DNA from: M3007 sp044224705
Lineage (GTDB): Bacteria; Bacteroidota; Bacteroidia; Chitinophagales; Saprospiraceae
NCBI GenBank assembly: GCA_044224705.1
Contig: JBGAJY010000290.1
Location: 1-5,621, forward strand
Reading direction: 5' to 3'
Length of the DNA stretch: 5,621 nucleotides
Numbering within the stretch: the stretch's first letter is position 1; every line of letters begins with the position of its first letter. The translations under genes were made by a program, and so were the position numbers. The notes beneath the pieces are model-generated. The model made no database searches. It had not been told where the DNA came from and saw nothing but the letters and a program-made list of their open reading frames with translations. Shown one piece after another: positions 1 to 5,621 of the stretch.

Positions 1-4
1 ACGC

Positions 5-60
5 AGACGGTAGACAAGCGATAGGCAAGAGGCAAGGGGTAAAAGGCAAGGGGCAAAGCG
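5..60. repeat. Degenerate heptamer-period tandem repeat downstream of ftsK
   Basis: From about position 5 the sequence can be written as eight consecutive 7-bp units: agacggt, agacaag, cgatagg, caagagg, caagggg, taaaagg, caagggg, caaagcg. The central five share a CAAGRGG-like core; the outer ones are weaker. The tract lies in the non-coding sequence beyond the ftsK stop and may continue past the left edge of the window. Heptamer-period arrays resemble the short tandemly repeated repetitive (STRR) sequences known from filamentous cyanobacteria; the comparison is by period only. No function is implied. Confidence 0.6.
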
Positions 61-105
61 ACCGCTCTGGGTGTGTTGCCCCGAGCCATTTGCCCCATGC
101 CTCTT
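27..105. repeat. Inverted repeat beyond the ftsK stop, possible transcript-end hairpin
   Basis: The 19-mer at 27-45 (AAGAGGCAAGGGGTAAAAG) and the reverse complement of 87-105 (AAGAGGCATGGGGCAAATG) match at 16 of 19 positions, so an ftsK read-through transcript could fold into a long stem with a loop of about 41 nt. A second shorter pairing is available inside it (ggggcaa at 50-56 with ttgcccc at 76-82). It starts 2 bp beyond the ftsK stop codon. No T-run follows on the minus strand, so it is not a canonical intrinsic terminator. It could mark a transcript end or simply reflect the repeat tract. Confidence 0.4.
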
Positions 106-106
106 T

Positions 107-2596
107 CTACCGCCGGTTCCTCAATTCCGTCAGGAAACGTTCCAGTTCATCGATGCCGTAGTACAGCACCTCGCGTGGTTTGGAGCCTTCGGCAGGCCCT
201 ACGATGCCCAGCCCTTCGAGCTGGTCCATGATGCGACCGGCGCGGTTGTAGCCGAGTTTGAGGCGGCGCTGGATCATGCTCGTGGAGCCGTGCTGCGTTT
301 CGACCACGAGGCGCGCGGCGTCCTCCAGCATGTCGTCGAGTTCGGAGAGACTGACCGATTTGCCGTTCGCGCCCGAGCCGTCGGGGCCGTCGGGATGGAA
401 TTCGGGCAGGAAGAAAGGCTCGGCAAAGCCCTGTTGGTTGGCGATAAATTCGATCACTCGTTCTACTTCGGGAGTATCCACGAAGGCTGATTGCAGGCGG
501 ATAATGTCGCCGCCCACGGAGAGCAGCATGTCGCCGCGGCCGGTGAGTTGTTCAGAGCCGCCGGAGTCGAGTATGGTACGGGAGTCGACTTTGGAGGCCA
601 CTTTGAAGGCGATACGTGCGGGGAAGTTGGCCTTGATAACGCCTGTGATGATGTTGACTGAAGGGCGTTGGGTGGCGATGATCAGGTGGATGCCGACGGC
701 GCGGGAGAGCTGTGCGAGGCGGCCGATGGGCAGTTCCACTTCTTTGCCGGCGGTCATGATCAGGTCGGCGAATTCGTCGATAATGAGCACGATGTAAGGC
801 AGGAAGCGATGGCCTTTGTTGGGGTTGAGGCGGCGGGAGACGAATTTGTCGTTGTACTCCGATATGTTGCGCGTTTCGGCTTTTTTCATGAGATCGTAGC
901 GCGCCTCCATCTCGATGATGAGGGAATTGAGGGTATGCACGACCTTGGTTGTATCGGTCACGATCGGTTCGATCTGGTCGGGCAGGAAGCCCAGGAAGTG
1001 GTTCTCCAGTTTGGCGTAGGGGAAGAGTTCCACTTTTTTGGGGTCGATGAGGATGAACTTGACCTGCGAAGGGTGCTTTTTGTACAGCAGCGACATGAGC
1101 ACGACGTTGATGCCTACGGACTTGCCCTGGCCGGTGGCGCCGGCGATGAGCAAGTGGGGCATTTTGGTCAGGTCGGCCACGAACACTTCGTTGGCGATGG
1201 TTTTGCCCAGGGCGATGGGCAGGTCCATTTTGGCGCGTTTGAACTTGTCGCTCGTGAGCACCTCGCGCATCCCGACGATCTGGCGGTTTTTGTTCGGCAC
1301 CTCGATACCGATGGTGCCCTTGCCGGGGATCGGGGCGATGATACGGATGCCGAGCGCCGAGAGGTTCAGCGCAATATCGTCTTCGAGGTTTTTGATTTTG
1401 GAAATACGCACGCCGCGGGCCGGGATGATCTCGTACAGGGTCACTGTCGGGCCGATGGTGGCGCGGATTTTTTCGATCTCGATTTTGAAATGCAGGAGGG
1501 TCTGGATGATCTGGTTTTTGTTGGTTTCCAGCTCTTCCCGGTCGATTTCGAGCACCGAATTGTCGTGGTCCACGAGCAACTGGAGGTGCGGGTATTCGTA
1601 GTGCGAGAGTTCCAGCGTGGGGTCGTAAGGCTCCGACAGGTTGGGATTGTCCTCCTGAACGACTTCGACCGGGGGTTTGTAGGCCTGGGCCTGGTCGGGC
1701 GTCACGGGTTCCGCCGTTTCGACGGGCGGCAGGTTGATCTCCAGTTCGGCTTCGCCGGTTTTGGGCAATTTCGCGGTGGGCGGGTCGGCGAACAGCGCGC
1801 TTTTTTGCGACAGGTCGAACGATAGCTGGCCGGCTGCCTCGGCCGTGGGTTTGGGCACTGCCGGGGTGTTTTGGCCGGCCGAGCCGAGCGTGGCGGTGAT
1901 GTCTTCGAATTCTTCGGTGGCGCCCAGCGGACTGATCGGCGATTTGGCTACGGGCGGCGGGGTAGGGCGGCGTTTGGCATAATTGCCGGTGAGCAGGTCC
2001 TCCCAGGCGCGGCGGGTTTCGTACCAGAGTTTTTGCCAGCTGAAATCGGTCAGGTCGGGATTGTTGTTCCACACGAACACGGCTACCAGGGCGAACAGCA
2101 GCAGCGCCAGGGTGCCGATGAGGCCGAGGAAATTTTGCACCCATTCGCTCACGGCCTGCCCGAACACGCCGCCGACGGGGAATTCGAGCCGTTGAAAAAA
2201 GAAAGCCGACACGACCGACACGATGGCCATCCAGATGGCCGTCTTTTGTAAAGTGGGCGTCAGGTAGCTCAGGGGCGTACGGCGCACGAAGGCCAGTCCG
2301 TATTTGTAGAGCAGGTACACGAAGCCGTAGGAGGCCAGTCCGAAGCCCCAGTAGATCACGCTGTCGGCCACGAAAGCGCCGAGGCGGCCCAGCCAGTTGT
2401 CGACCTGCACATCGCCCAGGAACATGTCCCAGGAGAACCGGAACACGATGTCGTGGTCGTTTTCCCAGGTAAAAAAGTAGGAGGTGAATGCGACGAACAG
2501 GTAGAACGACAAAAAGATCAGCACTACGCCCACCAGTTTCGGGGTGCGTTCGCTGTCGAAATTCATGCTGAGTTGGGAGCGTTTGCGCGCGGCCAT
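107..2596 (-). CDS. ftsK: FtsK/SpoIIIE-type DNA translocase
   Basis: Complete 829-residue protein, ATG at 2596-2594, TAG at 109-107. The family is a hexameric, septum-anchored ATPase that pumps double-stranded DNA and helps clear and resolve the chromosome terminus at division. Four hydrophobic segments lie near residues 20-42, 76-97, 117-134 and 155-176, followed by a Pro/Glu/Ala-rich linker (about 203-330). The motor follows: Walker A GATGQGKS at 486-493, Walker B LIIDEFADL at 604-612 with acidic D607/E608, the conserved ATQRPSVNIITG stretch at 641-652, and SRTILDSGGSEQLTGRGDML at 672-691. A C-terminal winged-helix gamma domain spans about 747-815, with the typical QRRLKLGYNRAGRIM pattern at 776-790, normally the reader of polar DNA signals. 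The linker is far shorter than in E. coli FtsK (about 1,330 residues), as in SpoIIIE-sized homologues. No key motif is missing. Base composition is GC-rich compared with the adjacent accessory genes. Confidence 0.97.
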   Translation of the reverse strand: MAARKRSQLSMNFDSERTPKLVGVVLIFLSFYLFVAFTSYFFTWENDHDIVFRFSWDMFLGDVQVDNWLGRLGAFVADSVIYWGFGLASYGFVYLLYKYGLAFVRRTPLSYLTPTLQKTAIWMAIVSVVSAFFFQRLEFPVGGVFGQAVSEWVQNFLGLIGTLALLLFALVAVFVWNNNPDLTDFSWQKLWYETRRAWEDLLTGNYAKRRPTPPPVAKSPISPLGATEEFEDITATLGSAGQNTPAVPKPTAEAAGQLSFDLSQKSALFADPPTAKLPKTGEAELEINLPPVETAEPVTPDQAQAYKPPVEVVQEDNPNLSEPYDPTLELSHYEYPHLQLLVDHDNSVLEIDREELETNKNQIIQTLLHFKIEIEKIRATIGPTVTLYEIIPARGVRISKIKNLEDDIALNLSALGIRIIAPIPGKGTIGIEVPNKNRQIVGMREVLTSDKFKRAKMDLPIALGKTIANEVFVADLTKMPHLLIAGATGQGKSVGINVVLMSLLYKKHPSQVKFILIDPKKVELFPYAKLENHFLGFLPDQIEPIVTDTTKVVHTLNSLIIEMEARYDLMKKAETRNISEYNDKFVSRRLNPNKGHRFLPYIVLIIDEFADLIMTAGKEVELPIGRLAQLSRAVGIHLIIATQRPSVNIITGVIKANFPARIAFKVASKVDSRTILDSGGSEQLTGRGDMLLSVGGDIIRLQSAFVDTPEVERVIEFIANQQGFAEPFFLPEFHPDGPDGSGANGKSVSLSELDDMLEDAARLVVETQHGSTSMIQRRLKLGYNRAGRIMDQLEGLGIVGPAEGSKPREVLYYGIDELERFLTELRNRR

Positions 2597-2702
2597 AAGG
2601 GTGTTGGGATGAGTGTCGGAGGATTGCCGGGTTTCAGGATCTCAGGTGGCAAAACGAAAAGTGTCACCCTGAAATTGAAGCGCCGGCTCCGGTCGGTGTG
2701 GG

Positions 2703-2731
2703 CAAAAGTACGGAGGGAGGGGGAAAGGCAA
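2703..2731 (-). promoter_or_regulatory. Bacteroidota-type promoter for ftsK
   Basis: Read on the minus strand, TTG (complement of 2729-2731) is followed after 18 bp by TACTTTTG (complement of 2703-2710), an exact match to the Bacteroidota -7 consensus TAnnTTTG with a normal spacing to the -33 element. Transcription would begin near 2696 and leave a leader of about 100 nt before the ATG at 2596. No Shine-Dalgarno sequence precedes that ATG (the bases just before it read caacaccctt in sense orientation), which is usual in this phylum. The match is visible; promoter activity is inferred. Confidence 0.65.
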
Positions 2732-2824
2732 CTTTTTTTATGGGAAAAGGGTTTTTTGTTTGAAATTGCAGTGCCAACAAAACAAGTCTCATCGAGCAGT
2801 GTATTTTATTTAGCGCCATTTTAA

Positions 2825-3055
2825 ATGTCTTCTTCTGCACCACCCAGCCTGAGTAATCTCCAACTTGAATTGCTCAAACTTTACGCCAGCAACGTCTCTG
2901 ACGAAGATTTGCAGGCTATCCGCTATTTGATCGGCTTGTATTTTGCTGAAAAAGCGACCGCTGCAATGGATGGTTTTATAGAAAAAGAAGGGCTCTCGGC
3001 AGAACAAGTTGCCCAATGGGCTTATGAACACTGGCGTGCTGAAAATCGTTCTTGA
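2825..3055 (+). CDS. Small putative antitoxin of a PIN-domain TA module
   Basis: 76-residue protein, ATG at 2825 after an AT-rich stretch (ccattttaa), TGA at 3053-3055. After a Ser/Pro-rich start (residues 1-10), the rest looks helical: LQLELLKLYASNVSDEDL (12-29), then IRYLIGLYFAEKA (32-44) and a C-terminal EQVAQWAYEHWRAENR (60-75). This pattern (NLQLELLKLYxxNVSDEDL, YFAEKA, W..EH.R) is what I recall for small partners encoded directly before COG1569-type PIN toxins; I did not verify it by search. The last 32 bp overlap the toxin gene in another frame, which suggests translational coupling. By analogy it would bind and neutralise the nuclease and might autoregulate, but no classical DNA-binding fold (AbrB, RHH, HTH) is evident, so repression is speculative. 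No clear promoter consensus is seen before it. Confidence 0.75.
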   Translation: MSSSAPPSLSNLQLELLKLYASNVSDEDLQAIRYLIGLYFAEKATAAMDGFIEKEGLSAEQVAQWAYEHWRAENRS

Positions 3056-3479
3056 TACCAATGTTGTGATTTCCATGATCGGCCGCGCATCGCGCCATCG
3101 CTGGATTTTTGACCGCATCCTGGCGGGCGAATTCACACTATGTCTTTCCAAAGAAATTCTTTTAGAATACGAAGAGGTCCTAACTCTGCGCACGACTGCC
3201 GAAGTAGCCGGCAATTTTTCAGAATTTCTCACCAGTTTCCCTTACGTACTGCAAACGGAAATCTACTACCACTGGAATTTGGTCGCTGCCGACCCAGACG
3301 ACAACAAATTCGTGGATTGTGCAGTGGCGGCCAATGCGTTTTGTATAGTTTCAGAGGATAAACATTTTCAACCCATCCGGGAACTTGAATTCCCTCCTTT
3401 GAAAGTTCTGACTTTGGATGAGTTTAGTACACAATTTAAATCAGGGGTGTCCGGTTATAAATCGAAGAGAATCAATTGA
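3024..3479 (+). CDS. PIN-domain putative ribonuclease toxin (COG1569-like), 3' end rewritten by an IS
   Basis: 151 residues from ATG 3024; a TTG at 3009 in the same frame would add five residues, but starting at ATG puts the first beta strand (LKIVLDTNVV) next to the N-terminus as is usual. PIN proteins are metal-dependent RNases; as toxins they cleave RNA and halt growth. The acidic set is intact: D11 in DTNV, E48 in SKEILLEYEEVL, D93 in ADPDDNKFVDCA (with D98), and D112 in SEDKHF, where the usual family spelling is GDK. The end of the fold, FPPLKVLTLDEF, is present. Residues 140-151 (SGVSGYKSKRIN) and the TGA stop are encoded by the left end of the insertion sequence, so the native C-terminus has been replaced; the catalytic core is untouched. 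The start overlaps the antitoxin gene by 32 bp. Family membership is confident; activity as a toxin is inferred from gene order. Confidence 0.85.
   Translation: MNTGVLKIVLDTNVVISMIGRASRHRWIFDRILAGEFTLCLSKEILLEYEEVLTLRTTAEVAGNFSEFLTSFPYVLQTEIYYHWNLVAADPDDNKFVDCAVAANAFCIVSEDKHFQPIRELEFPPLKVLTLDEFSTQFKSGVSGYKSKRIN
3442..3462 (+). repeat. Left terminal inverted repeat of the IS4-family element
   Basis: Twenty-one bases starting CAGGGGTGTCCGGTTA, matching the reverse complement of 4722-4742 at 18 of 21 positions (differences at repeat positions 6, 17 and 18). The transposase stop codon (TAA, complement of 3455-3457) lies within this repeat, and the toxin frame reads through it. Confidence 0.85.
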
Positions 3480-4627
3480 TTAAGATCGACTTGGTCATTG
3501 TTTTTGTAATTTTGTATTGTAAAGAGTTGATTTACAGGGGTTTTGTCAAAGGCGGATGCGCTCAGGATTTGTAACATTTCGTACATGGTTAAAGGAGTTT
3601 TCACTTGGTGTTTGAGCATGGCGACCAGGACATAGGCACAAACTGCAACCCAGATTTGGGTTTTTACGGCGTTGGCACTTTCACCCCAAAAGACCTTGAT
3701 GCGCAGATGCTGTTTGATCCAACGAAAGAATAATTCGATCTGCCATCGATGTTTGTACAGTAATGCAATTTGCTCGGCTTTGACCTCAAAGTTGTTGGTT
3801 ACAAATACGAAGGTTTTATCAAGTTCTTTGTCATGATACTTGATGCGACGGAAGTTTGTGGGGTAGTCTTTTGAGACATAAAAGTTTTTGAGACGAACCG
3901 TTTGGTCGCATTTTATACCCAAGGATTTGTCCACAGGATGGGAATACAGGCGGATAAAAGCCAAATTTCCTTTTGGGCGGGTGAGAAAAAAAGCATTGGC
4001 CTGGTGGATGCGATATAAACGCTGCCAGGCCAGGTATGCCCGATCCATGACATAAAATGCCTGGGCTTCGAAGGTCAAAATATCCAGTATGTTCACATCA
4101 TGCCACAGCCCGTCGGTAATGTGGATAAAACAGGGTATACTACAGCGAACATCGAAAAGCGTGTGAATTTTTAGTGCTGCCTTGTGTTTGCGAAACTTGG
4201 CCCACCAAAACACTTCCAGACACAAATCGACCGTCGTGGAATCCAAGGCATATACCGTGTTGTCCAGATCCAATCCCTCCAAACTTGACCCGCCATATAA
4301 AAACCGGGCTTTTTGGATCAACACTTGCGCATAATCCGCATAAATGCGCCAGTCTCGTTGCTCATTGGCATCTGCCAAGGTGCTGCGGCTAATGCCCTTG
4401 CTCAAACCCATATGGTATAGCTTTGACGAGTGTGCTTGAAGGCAAAGCACTAAATCGCGTAAACTTTCCCTATGGGTCAATTGGCCAAAACTCAGACTCA
4501 GAAACTGATGCCAGCAACTAAACTGCCGAATTCGGTAATCTCCTTGGTAACGTTCCACACAGCGGCGAAACTCATTTGGATCTACCAGGCTCATTAACTG
4601 GGCAAAAACAAATTTTCCTTGATTCAT
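3455..4627 (-). CDS. IS4-family DDE transposase with N-terminal DUF4372-like domain
   Basis: Intact 390-residue transposase, ATG at 4627-4625, TAA at 3457-3455 inside the left inverted repeat. Residues about 2-73 (opening MNQGKFVFAQLMSLVD, then FGQLTHRESLRDLVL) match the DUF4372-type N-terminal domain I associate with IS4-family transposases. The RNase-H-like catalytic core is complete: D129 in YALDSTTVD, D195 in YVMDRAYLAW and E298. The IS4-family Y-(2)-R-(3)-E-(6)-K signature is exact, as Y291, R294, E298 and K305. It would catalyse cut-and-paste movement of the element by binding the terminal repeats. No frameshift or stop is seen, so the element may still be active. Its 3' end overlaps the toxin gene by 25 bp on the opposite strand. 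No TAnnTTTG promoter is obvious in the roughly 115 bp between its start and the right repeat. Confidence 0.95.
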   Translation of the reverse strand: MNQGKFVFAQLMSLVDPNEFRRCVERYQGDYRIRQFSCWHQFLSLSFGQLTHRESLRDLVLCLQAHSSKLYHMGLSKGISRSTLADANEQRDWRIYADYAQVLIQKARFLYGGSSLEGLDLDNTVYALDSTTVDLCLEVFWWAKFRKHKAALKIHTLFDVRCSIPCFIHITDGLWHDVNILDILTFEAQAFYVMDRAYLAWQRLYRIHQANAFFLTRPKGNLAFIRLYSHPVDKSLGIKCDQTVRLKNFYVSKDYPTNFRRIKYHDKELDKTFVFVTNNFEVKAEQIALLYKHRWQIELFFRWIKQHLRIKVFWGESANAVKTQIWVAVCAYVLVAMLKHQVKTPLTMYEMLQILSASAFDKTPVNQLFTIQNYKNNDQVDLNQLILFDL

Positions 4628-4721
4628 GCCCTATGATACCAAAGGCCCAACCCATTTCAAATCGTTTAAACCCAAAACCCTTGTAAATAACAGAATATCA
4701 ATGAACTATACGGATGTTCAA

Positions 4722-4742
4722 ATTCTTAACCGGACAACCCTG
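4722..4742 (-). repeat. Right terminal inverted repeat of the IS4-family element
   Basis: Read on the minus strand it begins CAGGGTTGTCCGGTTAAGAA, pairing with 3442-3462 at 18 of 21 positions. It lies upstream of the transposase start. It is followed directly by the ATCACTC array. Confidence 0.85.
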
Positions 4743-4777
4743 ATCACTCATCACTCATCACTCATCACTCATCACTC
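4743..4777. repeat. Five perfect tandem copies of heptamer ATCACTC
   Basis: Five exact 7-bp units fill 4743-4777 with no interruption. The array begins at the base after the IS right end and stops three bases (ccc) before the TTG start of the thioredoxin-domain gene. Because the unit is not a multiple of three and the copies are identical, copy number could change by slippage without changing the protein, but it would change the spacing of any upstream signal. Its unit sequence differs from the heptamers at 5-60. Confidence 0.95.
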
Positions 4778-4780
4778 CCC

Positions 4781-5621
4781 TTGAACAGTCTCCGCTTCGA
4801 AACATCCCCCTACCTCCTCCAGCATGCCAACAACCCCGTGGACTGGTACGCCTGGAAGCCCGAGGCCCTGGCCCGCGCCCGCGCAGAGCACAAGCCCATT
4901 TTGGTCAGTATCGGCTATTCCACCTGCCACTGGTGCCACGTCATGGAGCACGAATCCTTTGAAAATGAGGACATTGCGGCTTACATGAACGAACATTTCG
5001 TCTGCATCAAGGTCGACCGCGAGGAGCGGCCGGATGTGGATGCGATCTACATGGAAGCCTGCCAGCTCATCAGTGGGGGAGGGGGTTGGCCGCTGAATTG
5101 TTTCCTGACGCCCGACGGGAGGCCGTTTTACGCGGGCACATATTTTCCGCCCCGCCCCGCCTACAACCGCCCTTCGTGGCTGCAGGTGTTGCAGCACATG
5201 GTAAAGGTGTGGGAAACCGAACGCGCCACCGTGAACGACCAGGCCGACAAACTGCTCGCCCGCATCCGTGGCAACGACGAAATTTTTGTGCAAAACATCG
5301 GCCCGGACAATCCCGCCGCGCCTTTCGACAAGGCCCTGCTGGATCATATTTTTGCCCAAATGCGCGACCGTTTCGACCGCGCGGATGGCGGTTTCGGCGG
5401 CGCGCCGAAGTTTCCGTCCACGATGGCGATCCAGTATTTGCTGAATTATCACTGGTTCACCAGTAGCGGTGGCAGACCTCCGAGGTCTTCGAAGACCTCC
5501 GAGGTCTCCACGCCGCCGCCGTCCGAAGCGCTGGAACATGCCGTGCTGTCCCTCGACAAAATGATCCAGGGCGGCATTTACGACCAGCTGGGCGGCGGAT
5601 TTGCCCGCTATGCCACCGACC
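4781..5621 (+). CDS. DUF255 / YyaL-type thioredoxin-domain protein, 5' part only
   Basis: 280 residues are visible, running off the right edge; family members are around 680-700 residues, so well over half is missing. The N-terminal thioredoxin-like domain (DUF255, related to human SPATA20 and bacterial YyaL) is unmistakable: SPYLLQHANNPVDWYAW (9-25), then ILVSIGYSTCHWCHVMEHESF (40-60) with the CxxC pair C49/C52, then VDREERPDVDAIY (78-90) and GGGWPLNCFLTPDGRPFYAGT (100-120). GGFGGAPKFP at 203-212 opens the second, (alpha/alpha)6-like region. The biochemical role of the family is unsettled. The first possible start is TTG 4781, giving MNSLRFETSPYLL, which fits the normal family N-terminus; the in-frame stop TAA at 4727-4729 is in the IS and no ATG or GTG start lies between, so the gene is not obviously truncated. 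No Shine-Dalgarno or TAnnTTTG motif is seen in the short upstream gap. Residues about 228-248 are an inserted Ser/Pro-rich loop carrying a palindromic repeat. Confidence 0.93.
   Translation, partial: MNSLRFETSPYLLQHANNPVDWYAWKPEALARARAEHKPILVSIGYSTCHWCHVMEHESFENEDIAAYMNEHFVCIKVDREERPDVDAIYMEACQLISGGGGWPLNCFLTPDGRPFYAGTYFPPRPAYNRPSWLQVLQHMVKVWETERATVNDQADKLLARIRGNDEIFVQNIGPDNPAAPFDKALLDHIFAQMRDRFDRADGGFGGAPKFPSTMAIQYLLNYHWFTSSGGRPPRSSKTSEVSTPPPSEALEHAVLSLDKMIQGGIYDQLGGGFARYATD
5474..5507. repeat. 34-bp near-palindromic repeat inside a coding region
   Basis: Two identical 15-mers AGACCTCCGAGGTCT (5474-5488 and 5493-5507) flank a TCGA spacer. Each 15-mer is itself a palindrome apart from its central base, so the whole 34 bp is a palindrome with two mismatches. 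Flanking bases (gcggtggc before, ccacgccgc after) hint at a longer imperfect stem. It encodes R232-S243 of the thioredoxin-domain protein in frame. I recall GACCTCCGAGGTC-type repeats scattered in Bacteroidota genomes; that is memory, not a search result. Confidence 0.9.

Larger units (their letters stand above)
3442..4742 (-). mobile_element. IS4-family insertion sequence, about 1.3 kb, complete
   Basis: The element is bounded by imperfect terminal inverted repeats beginning CAGGGGTGTCCGGTTA at 3442 and, on the other strand, CAGGGTTGTCCGGTTA at 4742, giving 1,301 bp. It contains a single intact transposase gene nearly filling it. The length and one-gene layout are typical of the IS4 family. 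No 9-12 bp direct repeat, the kind IS4 elements usually make, flanks it: the left flank is caatttaaat and the right flank atcactcatc. Only the dinucleotide AT is shared, and it would equally extend the inverted repeats. The element is more AT-rich than ftsK. I do not assign a specific IS name. Confidence 0.88.

Noticed and set aside
5..60. CRISPR array suggested by short regular repeats near the left edge
   Set aside because: Units are 7 bp with no spacers and no cas genes; it is a tandem repeat.
668..1825. Open frame of 385 codons on the plus strand opposite ftsK
   Set aside because: It lies antisense to the conserved ATPase core, has a Gly/Asp/Val/Phe-skewed composition and no domain; a shadow of ftsK.
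552..2144. Long open frame of 530 codons on the minus strand within ftsK
   Set aside because: It is a frame-shifted reading of ftsK, extremely rich in Arg, Pro and His, with no recognisable motif. GC-rich coding sequence keeps such frames open.
2740..2824. Promoter for the antitoxin/toxin pair
   Set aside because: TTTG-like -33 candidates exist near 2759, but no TAnnTTTG follows at the right distance; only a loose AT-rich tattttattt near 2802 is seen.
2810..3232. Open frame of 140 codons on the minus strand across the TA genes
   Set aside because: It covers parts of both the antitoxin and the PIN gene in antisense, with no coherent domain.
4680..4742. Outward promoter at the IS right end driving the thioredoxin-domain gene
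   Set aside because: No TAnnTTTG box is present on the plus strand, and the only sigma70-like pair (TTGTAA ... TATACG) has a 20-bp spacing and does not fit the phylum's consensus. Not strong enough to annotate.
4772..5539. Open frame of 255 codons on the minus strand opposite the thioredoxin-domain gene
   Set aside because: The opposite strand encodes an unmistakable DUF255 domain over the whole interval; this frame has no motif and even extends into the heptamer array.

Overview
The window looks like a member of the Bacteroidota, possibly from the Saprospiria / activated-sludge side of the phylum. This is inference from three things. The FtsK has a Bacteroidota-like layout with a short N-terminal membrane domain. 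A clean TTG-N18-TACTTTTG promoter, matching the phylum's -33/-7 consensus (TTTG / TAnnTTTG), lies upstream of ftsK. None of the genes has a convincing Shine-Dalgarno sequence. No rRNA or other strong taxonomic marker is present, so rank below phylum is a guess.

Layout. Positions 1-106 hold a degenerate 7-bp-period repeat tract and an inverted repeat beyond the end of ftsK. Positions 107-2596 (minus strand) are a complete ftsK/spoIIIE-type DNA translocase gene. Positions 2597-2824 are a divergent intergenic region with the ftsK promoter. Positions 2825-3479 (plus strand) carry a two-gene, overlapping toxin-antitoxin-like module: a 76-residue putative antitoxin, then a PIN-domain (COG1569-type) putative ribonuclease toxin. 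Positions 3442-4742 are an IS4-family insertion sequence with one intact transposase gene (minus strand) and imperfect 21-bp terminal inverted repeats. Five perfect copies of the heptamer ATCACTC follow immediately. The gene for a DUF255/YyaL-type thioredoxin-domain protein then starts at TTG 4781 and runs off the right edge. Inside it, in frame, sits a 34-bp near-palindrome that has no stop codon in any of the six frames.

How it fits together. ftsK and the thioredoxin-domain gene look like GC-rich core chromosome. The toxin-antitoxin pair and the IS are visibly more AT-rich and look like accessory DNA placed between them. The IS has no recognisable target duplication. Its left end supplies the last 12 codons and the stop of the toxin gene, and its right end sits 38 bp from the thioredoxin-domain gene start, so the insertion or a later rearrangement has reshaped both neighbours. 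I see no multi-gene system of an unknown type. The most unusual material is the coding-compatible palindrome and the heptamer arrays.
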